From Ulota crispa (taxonomy: Eukaryota; Streptophyta; Bryopsida; Orthotrichales; Orthotrichaceae): a stretch of DNA of 64,000 nt. Where the stretch lies: NCBI GenBank assembly GCA_963920765.1, contig OY987244.1:15688501-15752500 (forward strand), read 5' to 3'. The position numbers were made by a program, and so were the translations under genes. Positions 13,032 through 25,233 of this stretch are shown here, piece after piece. The notes below the pieces were generated by a model. That model did no database searches. It was not told where the DNA came from and saw only the letters and a program-made list of their open reading frames with translations. Numbering within the stretch: position 1 is the stretch's first letter; the number at the start of each line of letters is the position of its first letter.

Positions 13032-14034
13032 TAAGTGGGAGGATTTCTATGAGTGACTCCATGCCCTTTTCCAAAACTTTTTAGAACTTTTTGGTGTAAG
13101 TTGAAGCAATAAATGACACCCCAAATATAAAACGCCAAACGACCTCCACCCATGTGCTAGAAAACCAACAAAACGCCAAGCACCTTAACAAAGTATTAAA
13201 GAGTAGTATTGTGATGAAGGTAGTTACTATTTTTGGTTTCAAAAGAGGACTAAAATTGACAATGCATCAAGATAAGATTTTAGAACAATTGTGAAGTATT
13301 GATTTTTGTAAATTTGAATGTTACATTACCCATGCACATCCAACTCGTGCAAAGCGTGTGCCCGTATACCCATGTGGAATAAATTACATCATGAATTGGT
13401 CTCTCATAGAACTTGCAAAATTAATGTTTGCTACTCTTATCACTCAAAATGTTTACCACTCTTGCTAACATGGGAAGCATAAATTGTCAAAGTTATGGTA
13501 AGAGTATCTAAGGCGTAGTATGGAGTGCTTTAGGGTTGCAAAATTGCAACAAAGCACCAAACCTAAGGCAAGAAATAGCAAAAGGCACAATGATGTGCGG
13601 TTTGTAATGGAAGGTTAAGGCTGCTTTTGAATTATTACCCACAACTCACTTCTACGCAACCTTTGGTCAAGCCTCATGCAAGCTCAGCTGGAGTTTCCCT
13701 AAAAGTTGTAGATGTTGAAGTTCAAATTATATCTCATACAACTGGATATATCAACACAATCATAAATGTATTATTTCAAATTTTGATACATTATAATCAT
13801 GATTCGTATTTCAAAATGTAACTACAAACATAATATTGTTACTTTTGAAGCAAAACATATTGAAATTTCCTTGACATATGATGGTCTTATTATTGTCGTT
13901 TTTTGAGATTGGTGTTGTCATTTTTATTTGCAAGTTCGTTTTCCATGAACACTCCTAAACAAAAAATTAACTCAAATTTTCTTTCACCAACTTTGATTTC
14001 CATAACTTTACTAAAGTACACATTCAAGCAAGGC

Positions 14035-14745
14035 CACTAAAGGACCGAGGACCCTTTTGGGGGACAAATGGGATTTTGGGCATGTACCTATGGCTAAACT
14101 ACTTTGCGTGATTTTTTGAAACTTTTATTAAAGGTGAGGAATTCAAAATTCTATGCGGGAATATAATTTTTTCTTCATTTTGGCATTTATTGAAGAAGTT
14201 AAAAATGAATTTTTGAAAAATGCTGCTCCCTAGGCAGCCAAAAATTTCTTTAAAAATTTCATTTTTTTCAAATAAAAATTTGAAATAGGTTCTTTAGATT
14301 TATTTAAATGTGGGGAGCTATGAATCATTCAATTATGATAAATGAGATGAAAGTTATGAGGAGTTTTAGTTTGCGGGTAGGTGTGATTTTGCTCTAAACC
14401 ACACCTACATGCAAACTAAAACTTCTCATAACTTTCATCTCATTTATCATAATTGAATGATTTATAGCTCCCCACATTTAAATAAATCTAAAGAACCTAT
14501 TTCAGATTTTTATTTGAAAAAAATGAATTTTTTAAAGAAGCCAAAGAGTAGCATTTTCTAGAAATTCATTTTTAACTTCTCCAATAAATGCCAAAATGAA
14601 CAAAAAAAATTACATTCCCGCGTAGATCTTTGAATTCCTCACCTTCAATAAAATTTTAAAAAAATCACGCAAAATAGTTTAGCCATGAGTACATGCCCAA
14701 AATCCCATTTGTCCCCTAAAGGTACAATGGTCCTTGAAGGGTTAA
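14035..14745. mobile_element. Long palindromic element, copy 1 (about 0.7 kb)
   Basis: Two arms of about 340 bp face each other with a short centre near 14390-14405. The arms share long identical runs, for example GATGAAAGTTATGAGGAGTT (14348) against its complement near 14420, and GGGATTTTGGGCATGTACC at the outer end. The termini resemble CTAAAGGACC and GGTCCTT..AGGG. A second member lies at 47829-48414. RNA from either strand would fold into one long hairpin. Confidence 0.8.
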
Positions 14746-15495
14746 ATTAAGATGTCGCATACTGCAATTATTGTATAAGGTATTTACAATAAAAAAAAAT
14801 CACACTAAAATTTACTTTTGGTTGTGAGTACTAAAAAGTTTGAAACCCATACAGTTTGCTGGTGAGTTTGGGTTAAGCTCCTAGGCGTTCGTTTCTTGAA
14901 AATGAACTATTAGAGTGTCTTCAATGCAACTATACGTGCTCTACGTAGCAAATCAACTGTAAGGTAGGCGCACCCATAAGCATGGAAATAAGGGTTTTGG
15001 AGTAGGTAAAAAAATTGACTAACTTTGAAAAAGATATTGTATGTTAGGAAATGGAAACCAAAAATATTGGTATCAATTTCAAGGTTTCAACTGCAAGTAT
15101 TTGTTCACAAAGATTTTTCAAAGTCCAAAATCACTAAAATTATAAGAACCATGTGTAAGAAATGCTAATCACAAGGCTTGTTGATTTTTAAATAGTGAGA
15201 TGGGTACTCAAAACTTCATGCTAGTCACCCACAACCATCACTTCATCACCCATAACCATCACTTAGTTATCCACAACCATTTGTTTTTTATTAATTAGCC
15301 CTACCACTGTCAGGTGACGAGCATGGGGACGCAACGCTTATGAATGCTGCTACCTTAAACATTTTGCGCACAATGTGGTGACACAAATTTGTTACCAATG
15401 CCCAAGGAGATTTTGAGCTTCCTCAATAAAATCATACTTTTTTTATTCTCAACCAATTTTTTTGGTCCATGCATTGGAAATTGCCTATATAATTA

Positions 15496-16135
15496 GGGAA
15501 TTGAGATGTGCACACCAAGGGTTTGATATATGCACATTGGGGGAGTAGATTTATATATTTATCATCTATAAGTTAAATTTGGAAAATTTGAATTCAGATT
15601 TGGATTTAGAGACCTTGATTTACTCAAAACCTCAAAGTAAATTATAATTGAACAACGCCCAATGAGAAATCTTAGTTTTTTTGAAAATAAGGGTAAAAGT
15701 AATAATTTGCCTCCTAATTAAGCTCTTCTACTAAGCATTGTCAATGTTAATCCCCTTTGTGGTTCTAGACTAAATCAAGGTCTCTAAATCCAAATTTGAG
15801 TTCAAATTCTCCATTCAACTTGTTGATGATAAACATCTAAAATTTACTCCTCTCATGGTGTGCATATAGTCAAGCCTCTCTTATTGCATATTCCATATTT
15901 GCATAACTACTTGGAGTTCTTAAATTGCATACTCTCTATGTGCATAAAGTGTGATCCAATAATCATGAATGGAGTTATTTTTGTCAAAATGGAACCACCA
16001 AAATACAATGTCACCAATAGAAAATGTGCTTGAACCTTTTTGTATGCATACTACTAAAAAAACTCCCCACCATTCCCATGCAATAAGAGAAGTTTGACTG
16101 TATATCAAACCCCAAGTGTGCACGTATCAATTCCC
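15496..16135. mobile_element. hAT-like MITE family (GGGAATTGAT), copy A, with nested insertion
   Basis: Ends GGGAATTGAGATGTGCACAC and GTGTGCACGTATCAATTCCC. Flanking octamers TATAATTA and TATGCTTA match at 6 of 8 positions. Sister copies at 35039-35447 and 45538-45946 are each 409 bp; this one is 640 bp because a second element (15869-16100) is inserted near its right end. An 8-bp duplication is typical of hAT elements. No transposase is present. Confidence 0.75.
15869..16100. mobile_element. Nested MITE inside copy A (232 bp, TA flanks)
   Basis: Ends GTCAAGCCTCTCTTATTGCA and TGCAATAAGAGAAGTTTGAC; the inverted repeat is interrupted by one or two mismatches. TA flanks each end. Removing it with one TA restores a host length close to the 409 bp of the sister copies, which supports a nested insertion. 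A TA duplication suggests a Tc1/mariner (Stowaway-like) element. Confidence 0.7.
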
Positions 16136-16989
16136 TATGCTTATAGTATGATTGAATTTTTCCTAAAAAGCCAACTAGTTCTTACCCAGCTGGTTCAAAT
16201 TTCAAGTAATTTTATCAACATTTCATTTGGCTCTTTCTATTATTTTTTGGACCTCCCCGCTCATTATTTGTCTCAAGTCATTCTCTTTCAGGGGTAAATT
16301 ATGCATAGAAGATGCTAAATTACTGTAGTCGGGGACTCGGGGTTTAAAAAAGAAGAGAATCTTTTAGTCACTACAACTTGACCTTGACTCTGCAAGGAAC
16401 ATTCCAATTCTATCTGACGACCATTCACACGAGACACGAGAGGCGAAAATTTTGTGTTTTTAGTAAAAAAACACATGCAACCAAAATAGTTCTCTCTTCC
16501 CACGCGCGTTTCTTTGCACGTGCAGCAACTGCTCCAACTTAAACAAATAGTTCAAAGGCATCTCCAATTCTCCACCCAACCTCAAAAACGTCAATTTGAT
16601 AATCTCATATTTGAGGAGATAGAAGAAAAGTGTGCTCCACTTAGCAATGTTTGTTGTGTTCCTCAAATAATGGGTTCAATCACACTATGAACCTTGTCAT
16701 GCCAAATTGCCAAGGCCACACATAAAAAAGCAATTGGTTTGGAGCAGATGGAGAAGTAAAATATATACTTTTAAAATACTGAGAAACAATCATTGTACAC
16801 AAGATTTCTTGCATTGTTCTACTAAAGATAACCTTTTTCAAAAACAAGAATTTGGAAATGACCATTTGTAAAGACCAAAAACCGTAGGTTTAAAACAGAA
16901 CAAAGAAGAGTATAAACTTCAAAGGATTTATTTATACAGTAAAAAGTACTTGTCACCACTTGTTTTCTTACAAAACATCATTCACCTTT

Positions 16990-17420
16990 GGAGGGGCCAG
17001 GGTGAATTGACCCCTCATTGCCCCTTCCCTAGATTGCAGGCCTGGCCTTCAAACTAACTCAAAGGACCTTTAGTGGGGCTAAGGTGAATTGACCGGGTGA
17101 ATTGACCCCTCATTGCCGCTGCCGCTGCCTGGATGAATGGAGTTGCTCTATCTACTGCACATCCATGTTTTCTGAAAAGCTCCACAATTTTACAAACCAG
17201 GGTAAAGGTAAATAATTTGCTTCGTATTTTGGCATTCAATGACATCCTTTGCCGTATTTCTAACCAAAACCAGGGTCTCTGAACCCAAACATGAATTTAA
17301 AAGTTCTAAATTCAATCTCCTGGTGAGTGGTGATAGATTTCCAAACTCTCACAATTGGTGGGAGGCAATGAGGAGGTCAGTTCACCCTAACTCTTTGGTC
17401 AGTTCACCCTAAATCTTCGG
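16990..17420. repeat. Inverted-repeat element with GGTGAATTGACC termini
   Basis: The left side carries repeated GGGTGAATTGACCCCTCATT phrases (16998, 17094); the right side carries GGCAATGAGGAGGTCAGTTC and a second TCAGTTCACCCTAAA (17370-17415). The boundaries are uncertain because the terminal phrase is duplicated on both sides. Confidence 0.5.
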
Positions 17421-17452
17421 TGGGAACGGTCATAATGAAAAGGCCTTAACTA

Positions 17453-17746
17453 TACACTGAATATTGCATTTAGGTTGCCTTGACAATTAGGTTGTCTTAC
17501 CCTAGTGAGTTACCTCATGACTCATCACTTGGTCACTTGGAAGCCTATGCAACTCACTAAATATTTAGATTTCACATGGTTTATGACTTGGAAGTCATTA
17601 GTTTGTAATTTTTCAGCCTCAGGCCCTCTGAAAATGGTTTGCTGCAACAATTTTTGATGAAAAATACTGTAGCAGCGGTCAATATTTAAATAATGTGAAA
17701 TGTTGAGAAATTAGTGTGGGGCAACCTAAACGCAATATTCAGTGTA
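17453..17746. mobile_element. MITE, TACACTGAATATTGC family, copy 1 (294 bp)
   Basis: Starts TACACTGAATATTGCATTTA and ends AACGCAATATTCAGTGTA. Inner arms also pair (GGTTGCC against GGCAACC). A second copy lies at 43736-44039. It sits about 0.5 kb upstream of the TATA box proposed for the P450 gene. Confidence 0.7.
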
Positions 17747-18225
17747 GGAACGTCGTTTACTTTAAAGTGACGGAATCACGGACTGGCAAAAACGAAAAAG
17801 AGAGCTTAAATTGGAACTCAGAAACGCCGGTGTTTTGCATTCCGTGCGGCCCGCCCTTGCAGACCGTAGCTCCGTTATTGCGGCCACCGCTTTGCCGTCG
17901 TCACTGCTTTCACTTTTGCGGTAGAATATCTGGATAAAAAGCAAAAACAGTATCGTAAAGCAACTTCGATTGAATATGGACAGGGACTCGTCACTCGTCT
18001 CTTGTGCCCCGTACAGTAGCCAATGCTCCACGTGCGAAATATTGCCTCAAAAAGCGATAAAACACGGCTCTAAACATCACGTGCAGCAGCAATCACACAC
18101 CAAGCCCCTCCAGGGAATGACGGGCGCAGCCAGCGCTCGTGACTACACCTTCGGTGCCAGCTTTCACTCTGTATCTCTCGCAATACGCACTTGATCAGGC
18201 AAGCTCTGTAACCAGTCTCTGCGTT

Positions 18226-18232
18226 TATAAAA
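18226..18232 (+). promoter_or_regulatory. Candidate TATA box of the P450 gene
   Basis: TATAAAA in the sequence GCGTTTATAAAATGC, within the GC-richer stretch that begins near 17760. A start about 30 bp downstream would give a 5' leader of roughly 450 bp containing several short upstream open frames. Confidence 0.45.
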
Positions 18233-18711
18233 TGCAAGCATCGAGGTGTTTCTGCGATTGATTGTGAGCGTTAACAGCAGATCAGGTCGTAGTTACGTGT
18301 TACCTGGCTTGGCGTGGCTGGATCGATCGACTGGTTCCGTTTTGTCCACCGACTTCGCATGTTACGGTTCAATTTTCTGCAAGCTAGATCTTGCAAGGCT
18401 CGATCTGAAGGTTCATAGTTGTGTCGATACGAAGAAACCAAAGTGCGCATAAAGTGAAGACTGAAGAACCTGTCCGATTTGTGTTAACGAGCTTGGCAGA
18501 AGCATGGCGATGCTGCGACACGTACTGCTCAACCGGACGCGAGTAAGCGGGGTGCAGCGGCGACCGTGACGATGTGGCTGCAGTGGATTGCTCAGTAGTA
18601 GACAGACACAGCACGGTTGAACTGTGCGTGCGTGCTTGCTCGCCTGCCTTCATTCAATCGCCCGCCTTGGAAACAGATCATCGATCTGCAGTCTAGCTGT
18701 GAGTCTGAACG

Positions 18712-21310
18712 ATGGGCGGCGGGCAAACGCTTCCGGCGGTGTTCGAGCTCGGCACCGTCGCTGCTCTTCTTCGCTTACCCACCGGTATCGCTACGATCAT
18801 CTTCACAGCGATGGTAGCTATAGTGGTGTTGTCGAGGTTTCTGCATCAGTACTGGCGGAGGAGTTTGCCTCCAGGACCATTCGCGTGGCCGATAGTCGGC
18901 AACCTGTTCAGCCTGGGCCCGTTGCCATACAAGACACTGCGCCAGTTCTCCCTCCAGCACGACAGCGACCTCGTGTACCTCCGAATGGGCAGCACGCCGT
19001 GCATCGTGGTGAACTCGGCCGCCATGGCGAAAGAGGTCGTCACGCACCACGACCTGCAATTCGCGAACCGCCCTACCAAGCTCTTCAGCAAGACGCTACT
19101 CAACTCCAAGGACATCATTGCGAATTCCTACGGCCCCTCGTGGCGGCACCTGCGCATGATCTGCACGTCTCAGTTCTTCACGAAGAAGCGGCTGGCGTCG
19201 TACGAGGCCGGGCGGACGCAGGAGATTCACACCCTGGTTAAGGTCATCCGGGGCGAGACCGGCACCGACTCCAGGACCATCAACCTGCCGTTCCAGCTAC
19301 GCAACACGGCCACCAACACCATGTCCCGCATGGTGTTCAACAAGCGGCTGTTCGTGGAAGGGGAGGACTGTCACTTGGAAGACGCCAAGCGGTACCAGAA
19401 GATCCTCATCATGCACTTCGCATCGTATGCCGTGTTCGTGATCAGTGATTACATGCCCTCGCTTGAGTTCGTTACCACTTGGCTCGGCACGCGGGAGAAG
19501 ATGCAGCATATTGCGGCCACCATTCATCGCAAGCTGGATGAGATTATCGACCTGGCTGGGCGTGAGGAACGGCGGAAGCGGTGCACGCCTGAGCAGGACG
19601 CCAGCTGCGAGAAAGACTTCGTGGATTTGCTTCTCGCTACACCCGCTCACGATGGCCACGGTACCTTGGATCACGAAACTATTCGCGCTGTCGTGCTGGT
19701 GAGGACATCCCAAACTTTCCTGATCTCTTCCACTTTTCCATGGGAGTATGACGGTTGCATATTAAATCAACGAAAATCTGTTCTCGAGTTTGTGAACTTC
19801 AAAAGACTGGAGGTAATAAGAGAGTTCGCTGTGAATCGGCTGAATTCTGAACCTCATCTTCATTCCTTGCACTTCATCCCTTTTCTCTTTAGGGAAAATT
19901 TCATGGATACCCCTGAAGTTTGCAATATTTACATAGACACCCCTGCTTTTTCAGAAATTACACAAATACCCTTCGACCAAAATTTTCAGGCGTTTGTTTT
20001 ATTGTGCATGCCACTTCCCTAACAAATAAACTCCTAAATTTTTGGTCGAAGGGTATTTATGAAATTTCTGAAAAAGCAAGGGTATCTACGTAAATATTGC
20101 AAACTTCAGGGGTATCCATGAAATTTTCCCTTCTCTTTATTACCTCGTAACTAAAAAAACAAAAAGTAAAAAAAGGTTAGGTGGTAAGCTCTGGTGAAGT
20201 TTTCATTCTAGCAAATTCGTCACGTAAATTATTTTGCCTGTTATCCGTTTTGAGTTAGATTGTGGCTTCAGAAAAATCGAGAACGAATGAGTGGTGGGAA
20301 ATACACTTTGAGTTTTGCTAATTGCTTACCTTATAGAAACTTTCCAGCTTGACACCCGAAGATGGATTGGAGTTCAGCCAGTTCGTTAAAACTGGGAATA
20401 TAAGGGCTCTAGAGAAGCCGCATCTGCAATTAATGAAGCAACAGTGCACAATAGTGATTCCACCTATTGTTGCTGATCGTCAACTCCCAGATGCAGTTTT
20501 CACACTTCTGGATTTTAGAGAGTTGCCAATTGCCAACCCTCTTACAATACAGTTTTGCAAACATACTTTTCCCTGAACTTGCATGTGCAGTTTTTTTAAG
20601 GAATGACGGGGCAACCCCAATGGGATACAAATGCTGATTGTTTGACGAGAAAAGGGGGTTTGGTTGGAGCGCAGGATATGATGTTCGCAGGAGCGGAGAC
20701 GCAATCGACGACACTAGAATGGGCGATGGCGCACCTGATTCGGCACCCGGAGGTGATGCAACGAGCGCAAGCGGAGCTAGACAGCGTGATCGGCACCGAC
20801 CGCGTGGTGTGCGAGGCTGATTTGGAGCACTTGCCGTACCTGGAGGCGGTGATGAAGGAGGTGATGCGAGTGCAGCCCGGGGCGCCCATCGGCGTCAACC
20901 ATGAGTCACGCGAGCAGACATGCGTGGCGGGGTACAACCTCCCAGCATACACACGCTTGATCTTCAACATTCACGCCATTCATCGCGACCCTGCAGTCTA
21001 CGACCATCCGGAGGAGTTCCGCCCGGAACACTTTCTGCGTGGCGGCAGAGGGCAACAACAACAACAGGACGGATTGTTCCAGCTCATGCCGTTCGGTGTC
21101 GGGCGAAGAATTTGTCCCGGACTGCCGCTTGCAAACATCAACATGTGCCACGTCCTTGCGCATCTGCTGCACAGCTTCGACTGGCGCTTGCCTGGAGATG
21201 CGAATCCTCGGGAGCTGGATATGGCGGAGCGGTTCGACGGGATCACGGCGCCACGGGTGCATCCTCTCCTTGCTGTTGCACACCCCAGGAAACCAGCTTT
21301 CCTCTATTGA
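18712..21310 (+). CDS. Cytochrome P450, A-type (CYP71-clan-like) monooxygenase
   Basis: Two exons, 18712-19698 and 20675-21310, phase 0 junction, 540 aa, the usual plant microsomal P450 length. An N-terminal membrane anchor (about 24-41) is followed by the hinge PPGP (53-56). WRHLR (144-148) is the C-helix motif. AGAETQSTT (334-342) is the I-helix oxygen-binding motif, at the start of exon 2. EVMR (391-394) is the ExxR of the K-helix and FRPEHF (444-449) the PERF region. FGVGRRICPG (469-478) carries the haem-ligating Cys476. Such enzymes are held on the ER and oxidise small hydrophobic molecules with electrons from NADPH-P450 reductase. The substrate cannot be told from sequence. The intron before the I-helix is placed as in many A-type P450s. 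Exons are GC-rich against AT-rich flanks. The 976-bp intron holds a MITE; read-through from exon 1 would end at 20022. Confidence 0.93.
19891..20131. mobile_element. MITE in the P450 intron (about 241 bp)
   Basis: Long inverted repeat: AGGGAAAATTTCATGGATAC at the left and GTATCCATGAAATTTTCCCT at the right, with arms of over 100 bp. The flanks TTCTCTTT occur on both sides, giving a 7- or 8-bp target duplication depending on whether the last T belongs to the element. An 8-bp duplication would fit hAT. It lies wholly within the intron. Confidence 0.8.
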
Positions 21311-21593
21311 TCATACAAACTAGCCTCCATTTGTAACAGTTTATCGTATGATAAGCTTACCATGAATTCAAAGAATGTTCTGTAAAACTAAATGGAACAT
21401 CTTTTTTCAAGACCACTAAGGGTCGTTTTCTATCTAGCAACATAATGCTACTGTGGTGCCGACTTCATGCTCCCTTGTGGTGGTTAGTCCCTCCGAATTT
21501 GGTAAGGCTCTCACTCGGAAGCAATACAAGACCCGTGACATAAAATAAGGTTTGCACGTGAAGTAGAAAAAACCAATGGCCTATGAATCGTTG

Positions 21594-23853
21594 TCATTGT
21601 GCGGTGGTACTCTGGAAGAGTTTTTGGTGAATCGCATATGACACCCACGCATCTAAGCTGGCATACTCAACTTGAACCTTGTCCAAGACGGGCTTTGCCC
21701 AGTTGCTCATGGTAACCCGTTTGGGCTTCGCCATATCGTAGTCCATGACTACCTTCGCCAGAGCCTTGAGCCCTGTGAACTTCAGTTCGGGTCGGCCCAA
21801 AATGGTCGCAGCCAGAGAGGTGAGATCAACTGTTCCGTTGCATTCCAGTCCCCAATCTCGTTTCAGCTTCATGGCGTCCCCTTGAATTCCTACCCCGGGA
21901 AACTTGATTGCAGGATCCTTCAGAAAGTTTACTAAACCCCTTGGAATGATATCCAAGTACAACATCTGAACAATGAGACACTCGCTCTCCCCACAGATCT
22001 GCGCAGCCAATGCATAGAGTATTCAGTAAGCAAATGACAACGGCCGTTTCATCATGTCAATTGCGATTCAAAGCGTGTTCACTGTTCTTCCAAGGAGATA
22101 AATCAAAAGAATCATACGCTAAGGGCCACTTTAAATTGCACAGGTTGGAGCAGATGCAAAGGTCCAGATAACAAGCTTAGAATTTTGAACCAACAATATT
22201 TGCAACTAGGGATGATAACAAACTTAAAATATTTCAAAGCACTTTTGACGCATATAAGGTAACAAGTGCCCCAATCCGTCTCAATCCACCTCAAAAACGT
22301 AGCTAGAGACGTTATTCAAATACCATCAGCATGCCGCATTGGAGCCATGTCACCGGGTCATGCTCATACTCGTCATTTGGACTGATGTAAAGTCGACACT
22401 AAACAAGACGAGGTAAATCAGGTAAGCAATGATGTTCGCACCAACCAAGGTGTAGGATCTCGTATTCTCTCAAGCTTCTTGCTTCAACATGTGCAGTCTA
22501 AAGAAGCCTAATTAAATAAGCAATCAGAAAAGTTTACCTGCAAAAGCGCAACTTTATGTTCGGTGCCTTTCTTATGGCTGGGTCGCCATTCAGCATCTAA
22601 ACCAAAGACGGTTCCTTTCTGACGATTCAACCACTCTTGCGCAACAGCACCATTCTTGGTATTCGTCACAACGATTTTCTTCCCCGCTACGTGAACCTCT
22701 GTAACAACCCTGTTGCTCTCGTCCACAGGTTGTGCGGTTTCAAGTGAGGAATCCTCAGAACCCCTTAGATACTTTAAATTCACAACAACTGCCCTGTTGC
22801 AAACGTATTGCCACACCCTACTGTGCGCATCAACAGTCGTTGCTTCTGTAGTTGCTACCGAAGGCGATATTGTCTCGTCCCTTCCCTTCAGAAGCTCCTC
22901 CTCGAGTCTCTTCCGCTTCTTCTTGTAAGGCTTCATCCGTCCAGGTACTTCAACTGCAACTGAAGTCTTCACGTCCTTTTCTTCAGGGGATTCTCGCAGC
23001 TGTTTCTGTTCCGTCATTTTGGTAAGATTTTCTGTACTTTGAGCGGTAGAGCTCGATGCAAAACGCATGTTCATCGCGTCTCGAACAACCTGAAAAGTGT
23101 GAACACCACGCATTTCATCGGCCACTATCAACAACGAAGAATTACTAACACACACAAGTCAGGTTTGACACTTCGCTGTCGAAATTCAATCTCCTTCTCA
23201 TATTGCGGCCAATTTTTTTGGGGCATATGCCGAAAGATGCTTGTTTGAGTGCTCCCTCAGGCAGGTACATTAGAAGGAGTAGAAACAAACAACTATAACC
23301 CTCGAAACTGCAGAACAGAATAGCTAACGAGCCCTGGCCTCGATCGTGAATCAATTCGTCGTCATAGACCCGTCATCCTTGATCAACTTCATAAGAGTTT
23401 TGAACTAAATTTCGTGAAATACTATCCACGGAATTATCAAATTTGATTTATCACGGTTCACGAGAACCACAAAAAAGACTGAAAAAACGAGGATAATAGG
23501 TGCTGGATTCATTGCAAACCACTCCAGACACATTTTGCTAATCGACCTACAACGAATTCCACAGACAGCTCCTAAGTGTAATTGCGGTCAAAGCAACAGC
23601 ATACCTGGTCTAGAGGCTCCTCGAAAACTCGTTCATTCTCCATATCCGGCGAAGTCAAAGTCCGTCTCTTCTTCCGACGCTTCTTCCTCATCTCTTTCGA
23701 CGACTCGCTACTTTTCGCACAGTCCAAGACCTCAACGACGCTCATGTCCATCTTCTTAGAGCGGCTCTTCGTGGTCTCCCCAGCGCTCCCAACATCAGTC
23801 TCTCTCGCGGTTAAAGCTCCCGGCATCGCTCCTTCCACCCGGAAAAAGACCAT
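21594..23853 (-). CDS. DEDDy 3'-5' exonuclease (Werner/RNase D-like, plant type)
   Basis: Three exons on the minus strand: 23853-23605, 23089-22538, 21998-21594, all phase 0, 401 aa. Residues 1-240 are low-complexity and basic, with KKRRKKRR-type runs that could be a nuclear signal. The exonuclease domain spans about 240-395. FGLDAEW gives Exo I (Asp248, Glu250), GVGIQGDA gives Exo II (Asp308), and EYASLDAW gives Exo III (Tyr379, Asp383), the DEDDy set that binds two metal ions. Plant members of this family are small stand-alone proteins lacking the RecQ helicase of animal WRN. The in-vivo substrate (DNA or RNA ends) is not known from sequence. The intron between the catalytic halves falls right after VALLQ. 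The start is the first ATG of the open exon; a second in-frame ATG nine codons later is possible. Confidence 0.88.
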
Positions 23854-24049
23854 AAACTAAGAGACTTCGAAGCGAGCTCTAAAATATGCTTCGGGACCGA
23901 TCCTTCCTCACAAGGATCAGCCAAAACGAGAGCAATCAACCAAAATCCTCGCAGTGTTCCGTTGATAGTAGCGGCTAGTTCAGGGCTGGAAACCCTAAAC
24001 CCTGCCCGCCTTCGTTGCCGCGCTCTGCAATTGTCGTGGGAAAGACCCT

Positions 24050-24094
24050 GACCGGTACCGCCGGTAGTACCGGCACTACCGGTACAGCCGGTCC
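24050..24094. repeat. ACCGGT-rich imperfect palindromic repeat
   Basis: A run of ACCGG/CCGGT units, with phrases such as GACCGGTACCGCCGGTAG and CACTACCGGTACAGCCGGTC, about 200 bp upstream of the exonuclease start codon. It could be a promoter element or simple repeat expansion. Confidence 0.5.
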
Positions 24095-24138
24095 TAATTG
24101 TTGTTCAATTGGTTGGAGTTTCGGGCAAGGCCGTGTAA

Positions 24139-24867
24139 GAGCATCTCCACCCCGGCCGCCAGGCCGGGCACTTCAACCCGACAGGCTGCCGGGTAGGAGG
24201 GCATAGCGGGGTAGCGGGGAGCTCTCACAGCCAGGGTTTTTTTTGGTGAATTTTTGTTAGAATCTTACCTGAAATTGTCACCAGTTCTCAATACACTACA
24301 AAATTTCATGAAAAAAGTGGATGAATTGGCCAAGTCCCTCCTTACTCACACACCAGATTTGCCATTTTTTATGAAAGTAGCTTGTATTAGCAATATATTG
24401 GATGAACAAGCACACCTCATTCATTCTTTCCAATTATAAGCAATTTTTCCTTACCTACATGAGGTCCAGGGTGCGGGTCGCTCTACCTCAACAAATACAA
24501 AAAAAAAAAACCCTGCTCTTAGCCCTACCCTGACTAGAACCCCGAGCGCAGTTGAATCATAAGCTCATTTCTGATTTTCGGAGAATGTTGTTACAGTAAA
24601 TTACAACTTGACATGTGGCAAATGAGCATTGGATGATAGTCGATCAATATGAGCTGTGACACATGGCAAATTTTTATTGAAACCCAACCTTGACATTTTT
24701 CCTTCCCTGATTGCCATCCGGGAGGAAAATGCCGGTGCTCATCTCCCCCACCCTGCTGGCTGTCCCTTCGGCCTGGCGTTGTCGACGCCGGGTGGGGGTT
24801 GGCTCTCTCCTGCGCCCCGCCAGGCTGGAGCTTTGGACGCGGGCTGGCGGGCGCAATGGAGATGGTC
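24139..24867. mobile_element. MITE, GAGCATCTCCA family, copy 2 (729 bp)
   Basis: Starts GAGCATCTCCA and ends TGGAGATGGTC (one mismatch). TAA flanks both ends (24136-24138 and 24868-24870). The interior resembles copy 1 (1188-1815), including GATGAATTGGCCAAGTCCCT and GGTGCGGGTCGCTCTACC. The ends are unusually GC-rich. Open frames in it are not supported as genes. Confidence 0.75.
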
Positions 24868-24870
24868 TAA

Positions 24871-25233
24871 GGGCATCTCTTGTAGCATGCTTTCCAAACC
24901 CTGGAAAAATGAGGTTTCACAAGGAGAACGACGCAAACCTTCATGGCAAAGCTTGAAGTTCTCCTGCAGTCCTGAAATCTTCCGAACCTGCACCCTTTGT
25001 TACAACAAATTGCATTGGTACACCTGGCTATGGAGTGGGGTCATGCGTGAACAATGCTTGACAAGGACCGTGAAGGAGGCATGGAGAAAGCTTGAATTTG
25101 ATGGGAACAAGGCTCAATCTAAAGGCCCGGCAACTTGCACAAGGATGCATTGCATGCTATTGGAGGCTTGAAACGCGAAAGCCGTTACAGCTAGGGAGCG
25201 TGGGGTTGTATTGAGGTGCTGCATGAGATGCTC
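24871..25233. mobile_element. MITE, related to the GAGCATCTC family (363 bp)
   Basis: Starts GGGCATCTC and ends GAGATGCTC. It is flanked by TAA at 24868-24870, shared with the preceding element, and at 25234-25236. The internal arms pair weakly. The boundary is inferred from the TAA flanks and short termini. Confidence 0.5.

Noticed and set aside
18624-19241. 205-codon open frame overlapping P450 exon 1
   Set aside because: It is an off-frame shadow of the GC-rich P450 exon, whose own frame carries all family motifs.
24656-25171. 171-codon open frame
   Set aside because: It runs across the boundary of two MITEs and has no recognised domain.
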